NCBI RefSeq assembly: GCF_022919215.1
Contig: NZ_CP095046.1
Coordinates: forward strand, 4,454,501 to 4,518,500
DNA: 64,000 nt
From: Hymenobacter cellulosilyticus
Lineage (GTDB): Bacteria > Bacteroidota > Bacteroidia > Cytophagales > Hymenobacteraceae
Direction: 5' to 3'
The translations under genes were made by a program, and so were the position numbers. Below the pieces are notes generated by a model that saw only the letters and a list, made by a program, of their open reading frames with translations, made no database searches and was not told the origin of the DNA. The stretch's first letter is position 1. Every line of letters starts with the position of its first letter. Below, piece after piece: positions 52,155-61,456 of this stretch.

Positions 52155-52853
52155 ATGGCTACTTCCCAGATTTCCATTCCCCAGCCCTGTGCTCAACCCT
52201 GGGCCAGTATGTCGCCCACCGAGGCGGGCCGGCACTGCGCCGTCTGTGCCACCGAAGTAGTCGACTTCACCCGCCTGAGCGAGGCCGAGATTCTGGCGTT
52301 TCTGGCGCGGCAGGGCGGGCGGCCGGTGTGCGCCAATGCCTACGCTACTCAGTTGGCCCCTCCTCCGGTGAGTTGGTGGCGGCGCTGGGCGCTGGCGGGT
52401 CTGGCTTTGCTGGGCTGGCAGTCCGTTTCCTCATGCGCCACCCAGCCACCCCAGCAGCCGCCTACTACGGCCGCCGCGCCTGCTCCTACTACTGCCGGGC
52501 AGCAACAGCAGCCGGTGGTGATTCGCGGGCAGGTGCTCGACGGGCCCCAGGGACCGGGCGTGGCTGGGGCTTTCCTGTTCATCAACGATACTCAATACGG
52601 AACCGTAACCGACGAAAACGGCCGCTTCGAACTGGTGCTGGCTTCGGGCTGGGAGCCCGTGCGGGCAGGCCAGCTCACGCTCCGGGTCCAGGGCAGCCCG
52701 TTCACCTTCAAGCCCAAGGAACTGCCGGTGAAAGTAGCTGGCTCTGGTTCACCCATCGAGCTGCTGATTCAGATGGAATCCATCGAAGGCCGGGGACAGG
52801 TGATGGGCAAAATCCACCTGCCCGTGCCGCCCGTGGCCCCGCCCAAGGGGTAA
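52155..52853 (+). CDS. Membrane protein with N-terminal Cys-rich motif and carboxypeptidase-regulatory-like domain
   Basis: A 232 aa protein. Residues 1-60 hold a small Cys pattern (PCAQPWASMSPTEAGRHCAV, then CATEVVDFTRLSEAEIL), common in Bacteroidetes proteins of unknown function and suited to metal binding. One membrane segment (WWRRWALAGLALLGWQSV) follows, then a Pro/Thr/Gln-rich linker and a beta-sandwich resembling the carboxypeptidase-regulatory-like domain (VVIRGQVLDGPQGPGVAGAF; GTVTDENGRFELVLA). Probably a cytoplasmic Cys-rich head with a periplasmic domain. Function unknown. The frame is intact. Confidence 0.7.
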   Translation: MATSQISIPQPCAQPWASMSPTEAGRHCAVCATEVVDFTRLSEAEILAFLARQGGRPVCANAYATQLAPPPVSWWRRWALAGLALLGWQSVSSCATQPPQQPPTTAAAPAPTTAGQQQQPVVIRGQVLDGPQGPGVAGAFLFINDTQYGTVTDENGRFELVLASGWEPVRAGQLTLRVQGSPFTFKPKELPVKVAGSGSPIELLIQMESIEGRGQVMGKIHLPVPPVAPPKG

Positions 52854-52876
52854 GCAGATGCCCTTTTGAGCTGAAT

Positions 52877-52920
52877 AAAACCCGGTTGGCCGGCTGCGTA
52901 CTGCTGGCCAACCGGGTTTT
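52877..52920 (+). terminator. Terminator before the ABC transporter gene
   Basis: Fifteen-base stem AAAACCCGGTTGGCC / GGCCAACCGGGTTTT, loop of 14 bases, 23 bases after the previous stop. Confidence 0.8.
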
Positions 52921-53137
52921 GCTGTATCCTGCGCTACCGATGTGCATCCTTGTGTACGAGGTCCTTGCCCACAGCCAACTAACCGGGCCTCAGGCTTGGC
53001 CGGGCCTTACCAACGGGCGGATAGTATCTTACAGCCTCCGCTTCAGGCTGGCTGTTGACCGAGGCCGGAGCGAAGTCGTCAAAACTTCTTGCCGGGCTTG
53101 CGGCTTTCTACCCGAGCTTTTCCCTCTCTCGCCACAC

Positions 53138-54927
53138 ATGAAACTTCTTTATAGCTACCTGCGCAACTACTGGGGCTTGCTGGGGCTGGCCCTGCTGCTT
53201 GCGGCCATCAACCAGATATTCTCCCTGCTCGACCCCTACATCCTGCGGCAGATTATCGACCGGTACGTCACGCCCTCCCTGCAGAGCACTGCGCCGCCCC
53301 ACTTCTGGCAATTCCTACTGGGGGGCGCCGGACTCCTGATTCTCAAAGCTTTGGGCGTAGCCATGGTGTCGCGCATCGCCAAAAACTTCCAGGATTACTA
53401 TACCAACGTCATTACCCAGCGCTTGGGGGCCGAGCTCTATTCCGACGGACTGCGCCACTCCCTGGAGTTGCCCTACCAGGTGTTTGAGGACCAGCGCTCG
53501 GGCGAAACCCTGGGCAAGCTCCAAAAGGTGCGCACCGACGTGGAAAAGCTCATTCAAAGCTTTGTCAACGTGCTGTTCATTTCCCTGGTCGCCATCCTGT
53601 TCGTATCCTGGTACGCCATCAGCGTGTACTGGCCCATTGCGGTGGTCTATTTCCTGACTATTCCTTTTCTGGGCTCCCTGAGCTTGTTTTTGAGCAAGCG
53701 CATCAAGGTTATCCAGAAAACCATTGTGGCCGAAACCACGGCCCTGGCCGGTTCCACTACCGAAAGTCTGCGCAACATTGAGCTGATTAAAAGCCTGGGG
53801 CTGGCCCAGCAGGAAACCCAGCGCCTGAGCGCCACTACCGACAAAATCCTCAAGCTGGAGCTCAAAAAGGTGCGCTACCTGCGCTCTTTGTCGTTTGTGC
53901 AAGGCACCTTCGTGAACCTGATGCGCAACGTGATTCTGCTCATGCTGGTGTTTCTGGTGGTGCAGAAGCTGATTTCGCCCGGCGAGTTCTTCTCCTTCTT
54001 TATTTACTCGTTTGCCATCTTCGGGCCGCTGCAGGAAATGGGCAGCATTATCAACGTGTACCGCGAAACGGAGGCTTCTTTGGCCAATTTCCAGCTGATT
54101 CTCGACACGCCCAAGGAAGTGAAGCCTACCCACCCCCAGGTTATCAACCAGATTCAGACCCTGTCTTTCGACGACGTCCGCTTCAAGCACCTATCGGCCT
54201 CCAATTCAGCCCTGGACGGTATTTCCTTCGACACCCGCCTGGGCGAAACCATTGCCTTCGTGGGTCCTTCCGGCTCGGGCAAAACCACGCTGGTTAAGCT
54301 CCTAGTAGGCCTTTACCCGCCCCTTGCGGGCCAGATTCGCTACAACGACATTCCCGGCACCGAGCTGGACCTCGACCAGCTCCGGGAGCAAATCGGCTTT
54401 GTCACCCAGGACACTCAGCTGTTTGCCGGCACTATCCGCGAAAACCTGCTCTTCGTGGCGCCTAATGCCACCGACGAGGAATGCCTGCACGCCCTGCACC
54501 AGGCCGCCGCCGACGGGCTGTTGGCCCGCGCCCCGCTGGGTCTGGACACCGTTATTGGGGAAGGCGGCGTGAAAGTATCGGGGGCGAAAAGCAGCGCCTT
54601 AGCATCGCCCGGGCCTTACTGCGCCACCCCACCCTGCTGGTTTTCGACGAGGCCACCTCCTCGCTCGACTCTCTGACGGAGGAAGAAATCAGCACTACGG
54701 TGCGGGAGTTGTCGGGCTCCCGGCAGCACATCACCATTCTGATTGCCCACCGGTTGAGCACCATCCTGCACGCTGATAAAATCTTCGTGCTGGAACGCGG
54801 CCATATTGCCGAGCAGGGCCGCCACGACGAGCTACTGGCCCTTAAAGGCCTGTACTACGCCATGTGGCGTCAGCAAATTGGGGAGCGGCCCGCGCCGGCG
54901 GCCGCCAAGCAGCTGGAAAAGGTCTAA
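53138..54927 (+). CDS. ABC exporter, permease fused to ATPase (one frameshift)
   Basis: About 596 aa when repaired. Residues 1 to about 320 hold six membrane segments of the type I exporter fold (YWGLLGLALLLAAINQIFSL; LFISLVAILFVSWYAISVYW). The ATPase has Walker A GPSGSGKTTLVKLL, Q-loop FVTQDTQLFAG, signature SGGEKQRLSIARALL and Walker B LLVFDEATSSLDS. One G is missing from the run just before the signature near 54584, which splits the protein; adding it restores the motif. The ATG at 53138 is chosen because upstream in-frame sequence belongs to other genes and a terminator. MsbA-like; substrate unknown. Confidence 0.9.
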
Positions 54928-55227
54928 GGCTCAGTTCAGTGCTCAAACCCGTCAAACCGTCATGCTGACTAAGGCCAGCATGACGGTTTTTTTGTCCGGC
55001 ATCGGCAAGCAACCCTTAGCGCCACCCGCAGCTCTTTCTACCTGAGCAGGGCTGGGCAGCATTGTCTTTTCTGAAGCCGAAGCCTGGGCTCACGGTAGTT
55101 TTTTGCGTAGTACAGCACGAAAATGGCCGGGTTTTCGTTTTCCTAATAGCCGCTTACTTACCCAGCAGGACCCTTTTTTCGGCAGGGTTCTTGAATTAGT
55201 AGTCGTATCAGCCAAAAGGATTTTTCC
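54928..55227. other. Gene-free region after the ABC exporter
   Basis: 300 bases with the terminator at 54956-54993. The rest shows no gene or repeat; it should hold the promoter of the M48-like gene. Confidence 0.55.
54956..54993 (+). terminator. Terminator after the ABC exporter
   Basis: Stem AACCGTCATGCTG / CAGCATGACGGTT with a short loop, then a T-run (about seven T), 28 bases after the stop. Confidence 0.85.
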
Positions 55228-56099
55228 ATGACCCACTACCGCATTTTTCGCCGCTTCGCAGGTTTGATGCTTGCCGGGTGGTTTTTGATACTAAACTCCG
55301 CCGTAGCCCAAAACTCCACCCGTGACGTGCTGCGCGAAATCACCGACGTGGTGGGCCTCAAGCCGCGCTTTGAGCTGCAGGCTACCTCCCAGGTGCAAAA
55401 CGCGGCCGCCGTGGTTTACAACGGCAAACGGTTCTTGCTTTATAACCCGCAGTTTGTGGCTTCTGTGAACCGGGCAGGCCGCACCGACTGGGCCGGTATC
55501 AGCATTCTGGCTCACGAAATGGGGCACCACCTCAACGGTCATACCCTGCGCCCCGGCGGCTCCCAGCCCGCTGATGAGCTGGAGGCCGACGAGTTTTCGG
55601 GCTTTGTGCTCCGCAAGATGGGCGCCAGCCTGGCCGAAGCCCAAGCGGGTATGGCCGTAGTTTCCGATGAGGAAGCTTCGCCCACCCACCCCGGCCGCTC
55701 CACCCGTCTTTCCGCCATTAGCAAAGGCTGGCAGCAGGCCAACACCCAGATTGCTGCCAGCCGCCGCGCTACGGCACCCTCCGCCGCGCCAGTAGCCATT
55801 GCCAGTACGCCCACCCCGGTTCGGACCGTTGCCAACTCGGCCGTGCCAATGAACGTGGTCGGACAAATCGTGTTCCGCGACAATCCTCAGCAGCGCTATT
55901 ACCTGACCAGCAAGCTGAACGTGGTGCGGATGCAGAATAAATCGACCGGCCAGGTCGTCGGCCGCGTGACTCGCTCCACCAGCTCCGACTTCCCCTTTAT
56001 TCTGGTTGATGGCCAGGACCGCCGCCTCTACATCAGTGCCAACGGGGGGTGTTCAACAACCAGGGCCAGCAGGTCGGCCTGCTTTCCGACCCGTCATAA
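55228..56099 (+). CDS. Secreted M48-like metalloprotease domain protein (one frameshift)
   Basis: About 290 aa when repaired. A signal peptide (FAGLMLAGWFLILNSAVAQ) precedes a short zinc-protease domain: the HEXXH site is ILAHEMGHHLNGHT at about residue 95, and the third ligand Glu is likely in ADELEADEFSGFVL. The length is short for a full M48 peptidase. The C-terminal third (MNVVGQIVFRDNPQQRYYLT) is a small beta-domain. One G missing from the run near 56048 changes the last about 17 residues; repaired, it ends in TAA at 56097. A periplasmic or secreted protease is likely; the target is unknown. Confidence 0.78.
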
Positions 56100-56118
56100 T
56101 TTCTGCTCTGAACGAGTA

Positions 56119-56158
56119 CAAAAGCCAGCTTCTCCCGGAGCTGGCCTTTTTCTTTTTC
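56119..56158 (+). terminator. Terminator after the M48-like gene
   Basis: Stem AAAGCCAGCT / AGCTGGCCTTT with a short loop, followed by TTTCTTTTTC, about 20 bases after the stop. Confidence 0.75.
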
Positions 56159-56236
56159 ACCCGATTTGCCACCGGCCGCTAGCCCATATTCTGCCTCGTG
56201 CTAGCTTTGCCGGCTCCACTGCTTTGTCCGCTACCA

Positions 56237-57136
56237 ATGCCTACCTATCCTTTTTTGCTGGTTGATGCCTTCACCACCTCCGCCCTGGGCGGCAACCCCT
56301 GTGCCGTAGTACTCGATGCCGACGACCTTTCGGCCGAAACCATGCAGCGCCTGGCCCGGGAGTTTAACCAGTCGGAAACGGCCTTTGTGCGTCGCTCAAC
56401 AGTAGCAGAGTTTGGGGTGCGCTACTTCACCCCGGCCGAGGAAATTCCGCTGGCCGGCCATCCTACCATTGCCACCGTTACGGCCCTGGTGCATACCGGC
56501 CGCCTGCCGCTCACCCAGCCACGCACCACCCTGCAGCTGGAGCTGCTACACGGGCCCATCGATATTGCCGTGCTGACTTCCGCTGCCCAGCAGGAGCCCG
56601 CCCAGGTCCTGATGACCCAGCGCAAGCCCGTATTCGGGCAGCTGCACGACCCGGCCGTGGTCCTGCCGCTGTTTGACCTGACCCCGGATGATTTGTATCC
56701 CGGCTCAGAGGTACAAACCGTCAGCACGGGCACGCCCCAGCTTATGCTGCTGCTGCGCGACCAGGACGCGCTGCGCCGCGCCCATATTTCCGACGCGGCG
56801 GCTTTTGCCCGCTACCGCCAAAGCAGCGACTTTTTCAGCCCCCACCTGTTTTGCCTGGGCGGGGCCACTGATGCGGGCCACACCTTTGCCCGCCACTTCG
56901 GCACCCCACCCGATATTGCCGAAGACCCGGTGACGGGCTCGGCCACCGGCGGCATGGCCGCATTTCTGTGGCACTACGGCTACCTCGCAAACCCGGAGTT
57001 TGTGGCCGAGCAGGGTCACTGGATGGGCCGGGCTGGTACGGTGCTGGTTACCGTAGCCGGGCCGCGGGAGAATATCGAGTCGGTGACCATCGGCGGGCAG
57101 GGCGTGGTAGTGGTAGCAGGACAGCTGGAACTGTAG
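56237..57136 (+). CDS. PhzF-family isomerase/epimerase
   Basis: A 299 aa protein of the diaminopimelate-epimerase-like fold. The N-terminus reads FLLVDAFTTSALGGNPCAVV and continues FNQSETAFVRRS with the Glu used as acid/base in PhzF. The second repeat has FGTPPDIAEDPVTGSATGGM, the family glycine-rich block. The ATG at 56237 fits the family start. No phenazine genes are near, so it is probably one of the many PhzF-like enzymes of unknown substrate. It lies before the Fpg/Nei gene on the same strand. The frame is intact. Confidence 0.88.
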   Translation: MPTYPFLLVDAFTTSALGGNPCAVVLDADDLSAETMQRLAREFNQSETAFVRRSTVAEFGVRYFTPAEEIPLAGHPTIATVTALVHTGRLPLTQPRTTLQLELLHGPIDIAVLTSAAQQEPAQVLMTQRKPVFGQLHDPAVVLPLFDLTPDDLYPGSEVQTVSTGTPQLMLLLRDQDALRRAHISDAAAFARYRQSSDFFSPHLFCLGGATDAGHTFARHFGTPPDIAEDPVTGSATGGMAAFLWHYGYLANPEFVAEQGHWMGRAGTVLVTVAGPRENIESVTIGGQGVVVVAGQLEL

Positions 57137-57257
57137 CCGCGCCCGAAATAGCTGGGCCGTAGTGCAACTCCGGGCAGCCCGCGGGTGTTATCCAAAGCCT
57201 CCGTTTGCCTGCGGGCCAGCGGAGGCTTTCCGTTTTCTTCGCCCTTACTTTCTGCCC

Positions 57258-58088
57258 GTGCCCGAGCTACCCGAAGTTGAAACCTACCGCCGCTTCCTCG
57301 ACGAAGTCGTATTGCACCAACCCATTACGGCTTTCGAAGTGCGCGACGCCCACGTGCTGGGCACTGATGAGGAAACCCTGCGCCAGCGCCTGGTGGGCCA
57401 GCACGTAACGGGCACGCGCCGCATCGGCAAAAACTGCTTTCTGGAGCTTAGCGACGGGTCGGCCCTGGCCCTGCACTTTGGTATGACCGGCGACGTGAAT
57501 GCCTACCGGCACGACCACGACGCCCCGCGCTTTACCCGCGTGGCCCTGCACCTGGCCGACGGGATGAGGGTAGCCTTTATCGACCCACGCAAGTTTGGCC
57601 GCATCCGCCACGCCGAAAGCGTGGACCATTACCAGAAGGACAAGAGGCTGGGTCCTGATGCCCTGGAAGTAACAGCAACGCATTTGCAGCAGAGGATAGG
57701 CACGAAAAAGATGATGATCAAGCCCCTGCTGCTTGATCAGGGCATCACGGCGGGATTAGGCAACTGGATTGTGGACGAGGTGCTGTTTCAGGCAAGGATT
57801 CACCCCGAGCGTCGGGGAAATACGCTTACTACCAAGGAGTTTACGGCCTTACACAGTGCCATTCAGCTGGTGTTGAGCACGGCCATTGGGCACGAGGCAA
57901 CTTACCGGCACTTCCCGGCTTCCTTCCTGATTCATGCCCGGGAGTGGGACGACTCCGCAACGCCCGGAACTGAGCAGCACCGCTTCTGTCCGCGTCACCC
58001 CAAGACCGAGATAGAAAAAAGCTACGTTGGCGGCCGGGCTACCTACATTTGTCCGCGTTGCCAACCCGCGCCAATCGAGGCAGAATAA
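57258..58088 (+). CDS. Fpg/Nei-family DNA glycosylase
   Basis: A 276 aa base-excision-repair glycosylase. The GTG start at 57258 gives MPELPEVETYRRFL, placing the catalytic Pro and Glu at positions 2 and 3 as required. The beta-hairpin Lys is in RRIGKNCFLEL, the helix-two-turn-helix in IKPLLLDQGITAGLGNWIVD, and the C-terminal zinc finger runs from FCPRHPKTEIEKSYVGGRA to CPRC. One of the usual four Cys ligands is His (CPRH), an unusual but workable change. It may excise oxidised purines or pyrimidines. The frame is intact. Confidence 0.9.
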   Translation: MPELPEVETYRRFLDEVVLHQPITAFEVRDAHVLGTDEETLRQRLVGQHVTGTRRIGKNCFLELSDGSALALHFGMTGDVNAYRHDHDAPRFTRVALHLADGMRVAFIDPRKFGRIRHAESVDHYQKDKRLGPDALEVTATHLQQRIGTKKMMIKPLLLDQGITAGLGNWIVDEVLFQARIHPERRGNTLTTKEFTALHSAIQLVLSTAIGHEATYRHFPASFLIHAREWDDSATPGTEQHRFCPRHPKTEIEKSYVGGRATYICPRCQPAPIEAE

Positions 58089-58391
58089 TACTATTCACCT
58101 ACTTAAAAAGCCCTTCTATTAACCAATAGAAGGGCTTTTTAAGTGTCCATACCTACTGTAGCACAAAATTTTATGTTTGATTTGTCGAGTTGAACTATCG
58201 CAGCAAAATGTTTGAATAATTGTCTTTTTCCGCGAAAGTCTGAACGAAGCGTTTTACCTTTGGGTTAGGTCAGCATCTTCGAGGCAAGTGTGACGAAGAG
58301 TTTGTGTAGTTGGAAGAAGAAAATCATTGCCTATGCCCCACGGCTACAACGCGTTATTGCGTGATGTTTCATTCACCTTATTGTCGTTTTC
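58089..58391. other. Gene-free region after the glycosylase gene
   Basis: 303 bases, rather A+T-rich, with the terminator at 58101-58144. Nothing else recognisable; it should contain the promoter of the lipoprotein gene that follows. Confidence 0.55.
58101..58144 (+). terminator. Strong terminator after the glycosylase gene
   Basis: A perfect 20-base stem ACTTAAAAAGCCCTTCTATT / AATAGAAGGGCTTTTTAAGT with loop AACC, 12 bases after the stop. Confidence 0.9.
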
Positions 58392-58888
58392 ATGAAGAAA
58401 CTGCCCATTTTCCTGAGCCTGGCCGCTGCTACCTTATCGTTGGCAGCCTGTGAAAAAGAATTGGAAGAAGTAAGTGCCCCGGTCAGGAAGCAGCAGCTGT
58501 GAAATCCGAATCGGCCACCGACCTGCTCTCGGCCGGCGGCTGGCGCCTGACGGACCTCACCTCCCGCACCGTTACTGCCGGTTCGGCCGAGGTGCCCACC
58601 GTAAGCCTGGTGGGCCGCCTGAAGCCCTGGCTGCTGGATAACACCATCGAATACAAGGCCGGCGGTGCCTACAACGTCAGTGAAGGCGCCCTGAAAGCCA
58701 CCACGGACGCGCCTGCCCTGACCACCGGCGCCTGGCAGCTCAACGCCAAGGGTGACTCCCTGACCGTGCGGCAGGACAAGAACGTGCGCCGCTACTCCAT
58801 TGCCGAACTGACCGCCTCTACCCTACGGCTCAATTATTCGGAAGGCACCAGCCCGGTGACGACCTACACCACGGTGTACTCCCACTAA
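58392..58888 (+). CDS. Small lipoprotein of unknown function (one frameshift)
   Basis: About 165 aa when repaired. A lipoprotein signal (MKKLPIFLSLAAATLSLAAC) is followed by a lipocalin-like beta-rich domain (LSAGGWRLTDLTSRTV; IEYKAGGAYNVSEGAL; KGDSLTVRQDKNVRRYSIAE). One G is missing near 58478, just after the signal. Such small lipoproteins with a GGWRLT-type start are common in Bacteroidetes and unassigned. It stands alone between two terminators. Confidence 0.75.
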
Positions 58889-58915
58889 TTCCGGCGTTTA
58901 CTACCGTTCAGTAAC

Positions 58916-58957
58916 AACAAAAAAGGCCTTACCGTGATTGGTAAGGCCTTTTTTGTT
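58916..58957. terminator. Terminator after the small lipoprotein gene
   Basis: An 18-base stem AACAAAAAAGGCCTTACC / GGTAAGGCCTTTTTTGTT, T-rich on both strands, so it may also serve the convergent minus-strand unit. Confidence 0.85.
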
Positions 58958-59003
58958 GATCAGTCCTGCTAAAGGCAACATCTCTGGCTCCCGTTGACGA
59001 GTC

Positions 59004-59291
59004 CTACCCGAGCGTAGCCATCATGGTGGTGCAGGCCCCAAAACCGATAAGCAGCACCAGTAGGGCGCTCAGAAAATAAGGCGCGGCACTCCGGCCCGGC
59101 GAGGGAAAGAAAAATTGTACCAGACCTATTCCCAGATTAATTACGACCTGGAGCAGGTAGAAATAACTAAACACCAGCATAATACCTCCGTCAGTAGCTT
59201 TGGCAAAAGCGCCCAGCACCACGGCGCCGGCCACTATGCCCAGCAGGTTGTTGCGCAAAACGTGCTGGTTGGGCTTAGAATTCTCGGCCAT
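59004..59291 (-). CDS. Small membrane protein, paralogue 1
   Basis: A 95 aa protein with two to three membrane segments. It ends ALLVLLIGFGACTTMMATLG, sharing LLIGFG-x-C with the next two genes upstream. The ATG at 59291 is chosen because the family-like start MAENSKPNQHVLRNN follows it. It is the last gene of the unit that begins with the Lgt-like gene and radical SAM gene. Function unknown. Confidence 0.7.
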   Translation of the reverse strand: MAENSKPNQHVLRNNLLGIVAGAVVLGAFAKATDGGIMLVFSYFYLLQVVINLGIGLVQFFFPSPGRSAAPYFLSALLVLLIGFGACTTMMATLG

Positions 59292-59295
59292 AGCG

Positions 59296-59580
59296 TTAGT
59301 GCATGTTGCCCAGCTTGAGGTGGGTGGCGCAGTCGCCAAAGCCGATGAGGAAGATCAGCAGGGCCGCCATCAAAAAGCCCAGGCTATTTTTCTTATTGCC
59401 GTTGAGCAGCGCCGCCCGAAACAGCAGGCCGTTGACAAACGACAGCCCAAGCAAGAACAGGAAGATACTCTCGCTGCTGTCGAGCAACTGCCGAACTACG
59501 TGGAGCACCAACAAGATGCCCAGGTTGACGAGCAGAATCAGGCCAATACGGCTTTTCTTGGGAGTGGGCGGCGTCTGCAT
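59296..59580 (-). CDS. Small membrane protein, paralogue 2
   Basis: A 94 aa protein with about three membrane segments (IGLILLVNLGILLVLHVVRQ; SIFLFLLGLSFVNGLLF) and the shared ending LIFLIGFGDCATHLKLGNMH. Separated by four bases from paralogue 1 and two from paralogue 3, so the three are surely cotranscribed. Function unknown. Confidence 0.72.
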   Translation of the reverse strand: MQTPPTPKKSRIGLILLVNLGILLVLHVVRQLLDSSESIFLFLLGLSFVNGLLFRAALLNGNKKNSLGFLMAALLIFLIGFGDCATHLKLGNMH

Positions 59581-59582
59581 GG

Positions 59583-60014
59583 CTATAGCACGGAAATTTT
59601 GCGCAGTTCGGCCGCAGCTACTACGCTTAGCGGCTTATTGTAAACTATACTGTCGAAAGCAGGCCTTTCCATACGCACGGGTAGGTTTGAAGAGTCGTTG
59701 GGGGGCACCGTATTTTCTTCTACTTCTATCGTTTCCTGGTGTTTCGCCTCTTTCGCACACATACCAGTGCCAATGAGCAGTAAGAGCAGAAACGACAAGA
59801 TAAAGCCCCCGGCAAAGCCTGTAGCGCGCCGCCGCTCCACGAACAGAAATACAAACCCGACTACCGCGTTAAATACCGCTAGCAGTACACAGGCCAGGCC
59901 GAGACCAGACACATGTGGCCACACAGGTCTTGCCAGCAGCAATAGAATCACCAGGTTAATGCCTAGCGGCCAGGCGTAGAGGTGCCGCCTTGTATTCGAC
60001 GGGGTAGCAGGCAT
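59583..60014 (-). CDS. Small membrane protein, paralogue 3 with soluble tail
   Basis: A 143 aa protein with three membrane segments (WPLGINLVILLLLARPVWPH; LACVLLAVFNAVVGFVFLFV; ILSFLLLLLIGTGMC) ending in the same LLIGxGxC pattern as paralogues 1 and 2. It then has a soluble tail of about 50 residues, acidic at first (KHQETIEVEENTVPPND). It begins six bases after the radical SAM stop. The shared pattern suggests duplication. Function unknown. Confidence 0.72.
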   Translation of the reverse strand: MPATPSNTRRHLYAWPLGINLVILLLLARPVWPHVSGLGLACVLLAVFNAVVGFVFLFVERRRATGFAGGFILSFLLLLLIGTGMCAKEAKHQETIEVEENTVPPNDSSNLPVRMERPAFDSIVYNKPLSVVAAAELRKISVL

Positions 60015-60020
60015 AAGTCA

Positions 60021-61427
60021 TCAAATAATATCTATCCGCTCGGCCCGCAGTTCCTCTAACCGGGCCAGCTTTTCCGGGTCGCGGTAGAAGATGTTCATTG
60101 TCTCGAAGGGAATAATCTTCAAATCCTTGCTCACGATGTGGACGCAGGACTTTTTCACGGCCCGCACGTCGAAGTTCCAGGCGTCCATAAACTGCAGGAT
60201 AATGACCCGGAACAGGTTTTCGTAGCTCAGATTGGGCGCCGACACCTGGGGCAGGCAGCAAAGCAGCTGGTTGAGGTCGGGCACCACGGTATCGACAGTG
60301 TTGGCCGTGCTGAAAAGGCGGAGCATGTGCTGGCGCAGGCGGGGGTCCCGCTCGTACACGATGGTGTTGCTGCTGTTGGTGAGCAGCTCGGCGGGGTCGA
60401 TGTAGCGGGTCAGCGGGTAGACCTCGCCTTCCAGCTTGAGGGCGTAGGCCATGGCCAGGGCGTCGGGGTTGCAGGGCACGGGCAGCAAGTCGGCGGCCGT
60501 AAATACCGGGCTTTGGGCAATGATGCCCTGACGCACCTCGGTCAGGGAAAACGAGTCGGTTTCGGGGTTGAAGTTGTCAAGGCGGCCAGCGGCCTGGGTG
60601 GGCTGAAACGTGACGCCGCGCACGCAGCGTTGCTTCAGGGCAAAGTCAATGATGCTGCCCATTTCGTCGTCGTTGAGGCCCTTTTGCAGGGTCACGACGA
60701 GCGTGGTGCTCAGGTTGTACTTGTTCAGGTGCTCCAGGGCCTTGAGGCGGACTTCGCGCAGGTCGCGGCCCCGCATGGTGAGCAGCACGTTTTCGCGAAA
60801 GGAGTCGAACTGCAGATACACCTCGAAAGCCCCGGCGTAGGTAGCCAGCCGGGCCACAAATTCTTCGTCCTTGGCCAGGCGCACGCCGTTGGTGTTCACC
60901 ATCAGGTGCTTGATGGGCTTGCGCTTGCACATATCCAGAATTTCCCAGAACTGCGGGTGCAGCGTGGGCTCCCCGCCGGATATCTGGACCACGTCGGGCT
61001 CCCCTTCGTTGAGCACCAGTACGTCTATCATGGCCTCGACTTCCTCCAGGGTGCGGTGCCGGCCGTGGTGGGGGCTGCTTTCGGCGTAGCAGGTGGGGCA
61101 GGTCAGGTTGCAGCGGTCGGTTATTTCAATGACCGTCAGGCAGCTGTGTTGCTCGTGGTCGGTGCAGAGGCCGCAGTCGTAGGGGCAGCCGTAGTGGGTG
61201 GCGGTGTTAAAGCGGCGCGGCGTTTCGCTGGGCTTCACGTAGTTGCGGATGCTCTTATAATACTTTACATCGGTGGCGATGCGCACCTTTTGCCGGCCGT
61301 GGGTGGGGCAGCGCTTGAGCATGAATACCTGCCCGTCTTCGAAGACGATTTTGGCCTCGATGCGGCGTAGGCAGTGCGGACACAGGCTAAGGGTAAAGTC
61401 GTAATAGGTATAAGGACGTTCGGGCAT
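60021..61427 (-). CDS. Radical SAM protein resembling the MJ0619/tetraether-synthase family
   Basis: A 468 aa protein. Near the N-terminus a rubredoxin-like Cys set is visible (LCPHCLRRIEAK ... LKRCPTHGRQK). Next comes a second Cys set (GCPYDCGLCTDHEQHSC), then the radical SAM cluster motif ITDRCNLTCPTCYAESS at about residues 103-119 and VQISGGEPTLHPQFW. The C-terminal part has QLLCCLP and further Cys. This order of iron sites is known for archaeal Tes (MJ0619), which joins lipid chains in tetraether synthesis, and for related bacterial proteins of unknown role. It is probably cotranscribed with an Lgt-like gene and small membrane proteins, which also points to lipids. The exact reaction is not known. 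The frame is intact. Confidence 0.82.
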   Translation of the reverse strand: MPERPYTYYDFTLSLCPHCLRRIEAKIVFEDGQVFMLKRCPTHGRQKVRIATDVKYYKSIRNYVKPSETPRRFNTATHYGCPYDCGLCTDHEQHSCLTVIEITDRCNLTCPTCYAESSPHHGRHRTLEEVEAMIDVLVLNEGEPDVVQISGGEPTLHPQFWEILDMCKRKPIKHLMVNTNGVRLAKDEEFVARLATYAGAFEVYLQFDSFRENVLLTMRGRDLREVRLKALEHLNKYNLSTTLVVTLQKGLNDDEMGSIIDFALKQRCVRGVTFQPTQAAGRLDNFNPETDSFSLTEVRQGIIAQSPVFTAADLLPVPCNPDALAMAYALKLEGEVYPLTRYIDPAELLTNSSNTIVYERDPRLRQHMLRLFSTANTVDTVVPDLNQLLCCLPQVSAPNLSYENLFRVIILQFMDAWNFDVRAVKKSCVHIVSKDLKIIPFETMNIFYRDPEKLARLEELRAERIDII

Positions 61428-61456
61428 AGGGAATGTAAGGTAAAAGCTCGCTGTAG

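Noticed and set aside
52049..53137. In-frame extension that would join the ABC exporter to the upstream hypothetical region
   Set aside because: It crosses another gene and a clear terminator at 52877-52920; the ABC protein has a normal start at 53138.
56237..57136. Phenazine biosynthesis cluster
   Set aside because: Only a PhzF-like gene is present; PhzF relatives are widespread without phenazine genes.
60138..61370. Long open frame of 410 codons antisense to the radical SAM gene
   Set aside because: The opposite strand encodes all Cys motifs of a known family; this frame is a shadow.
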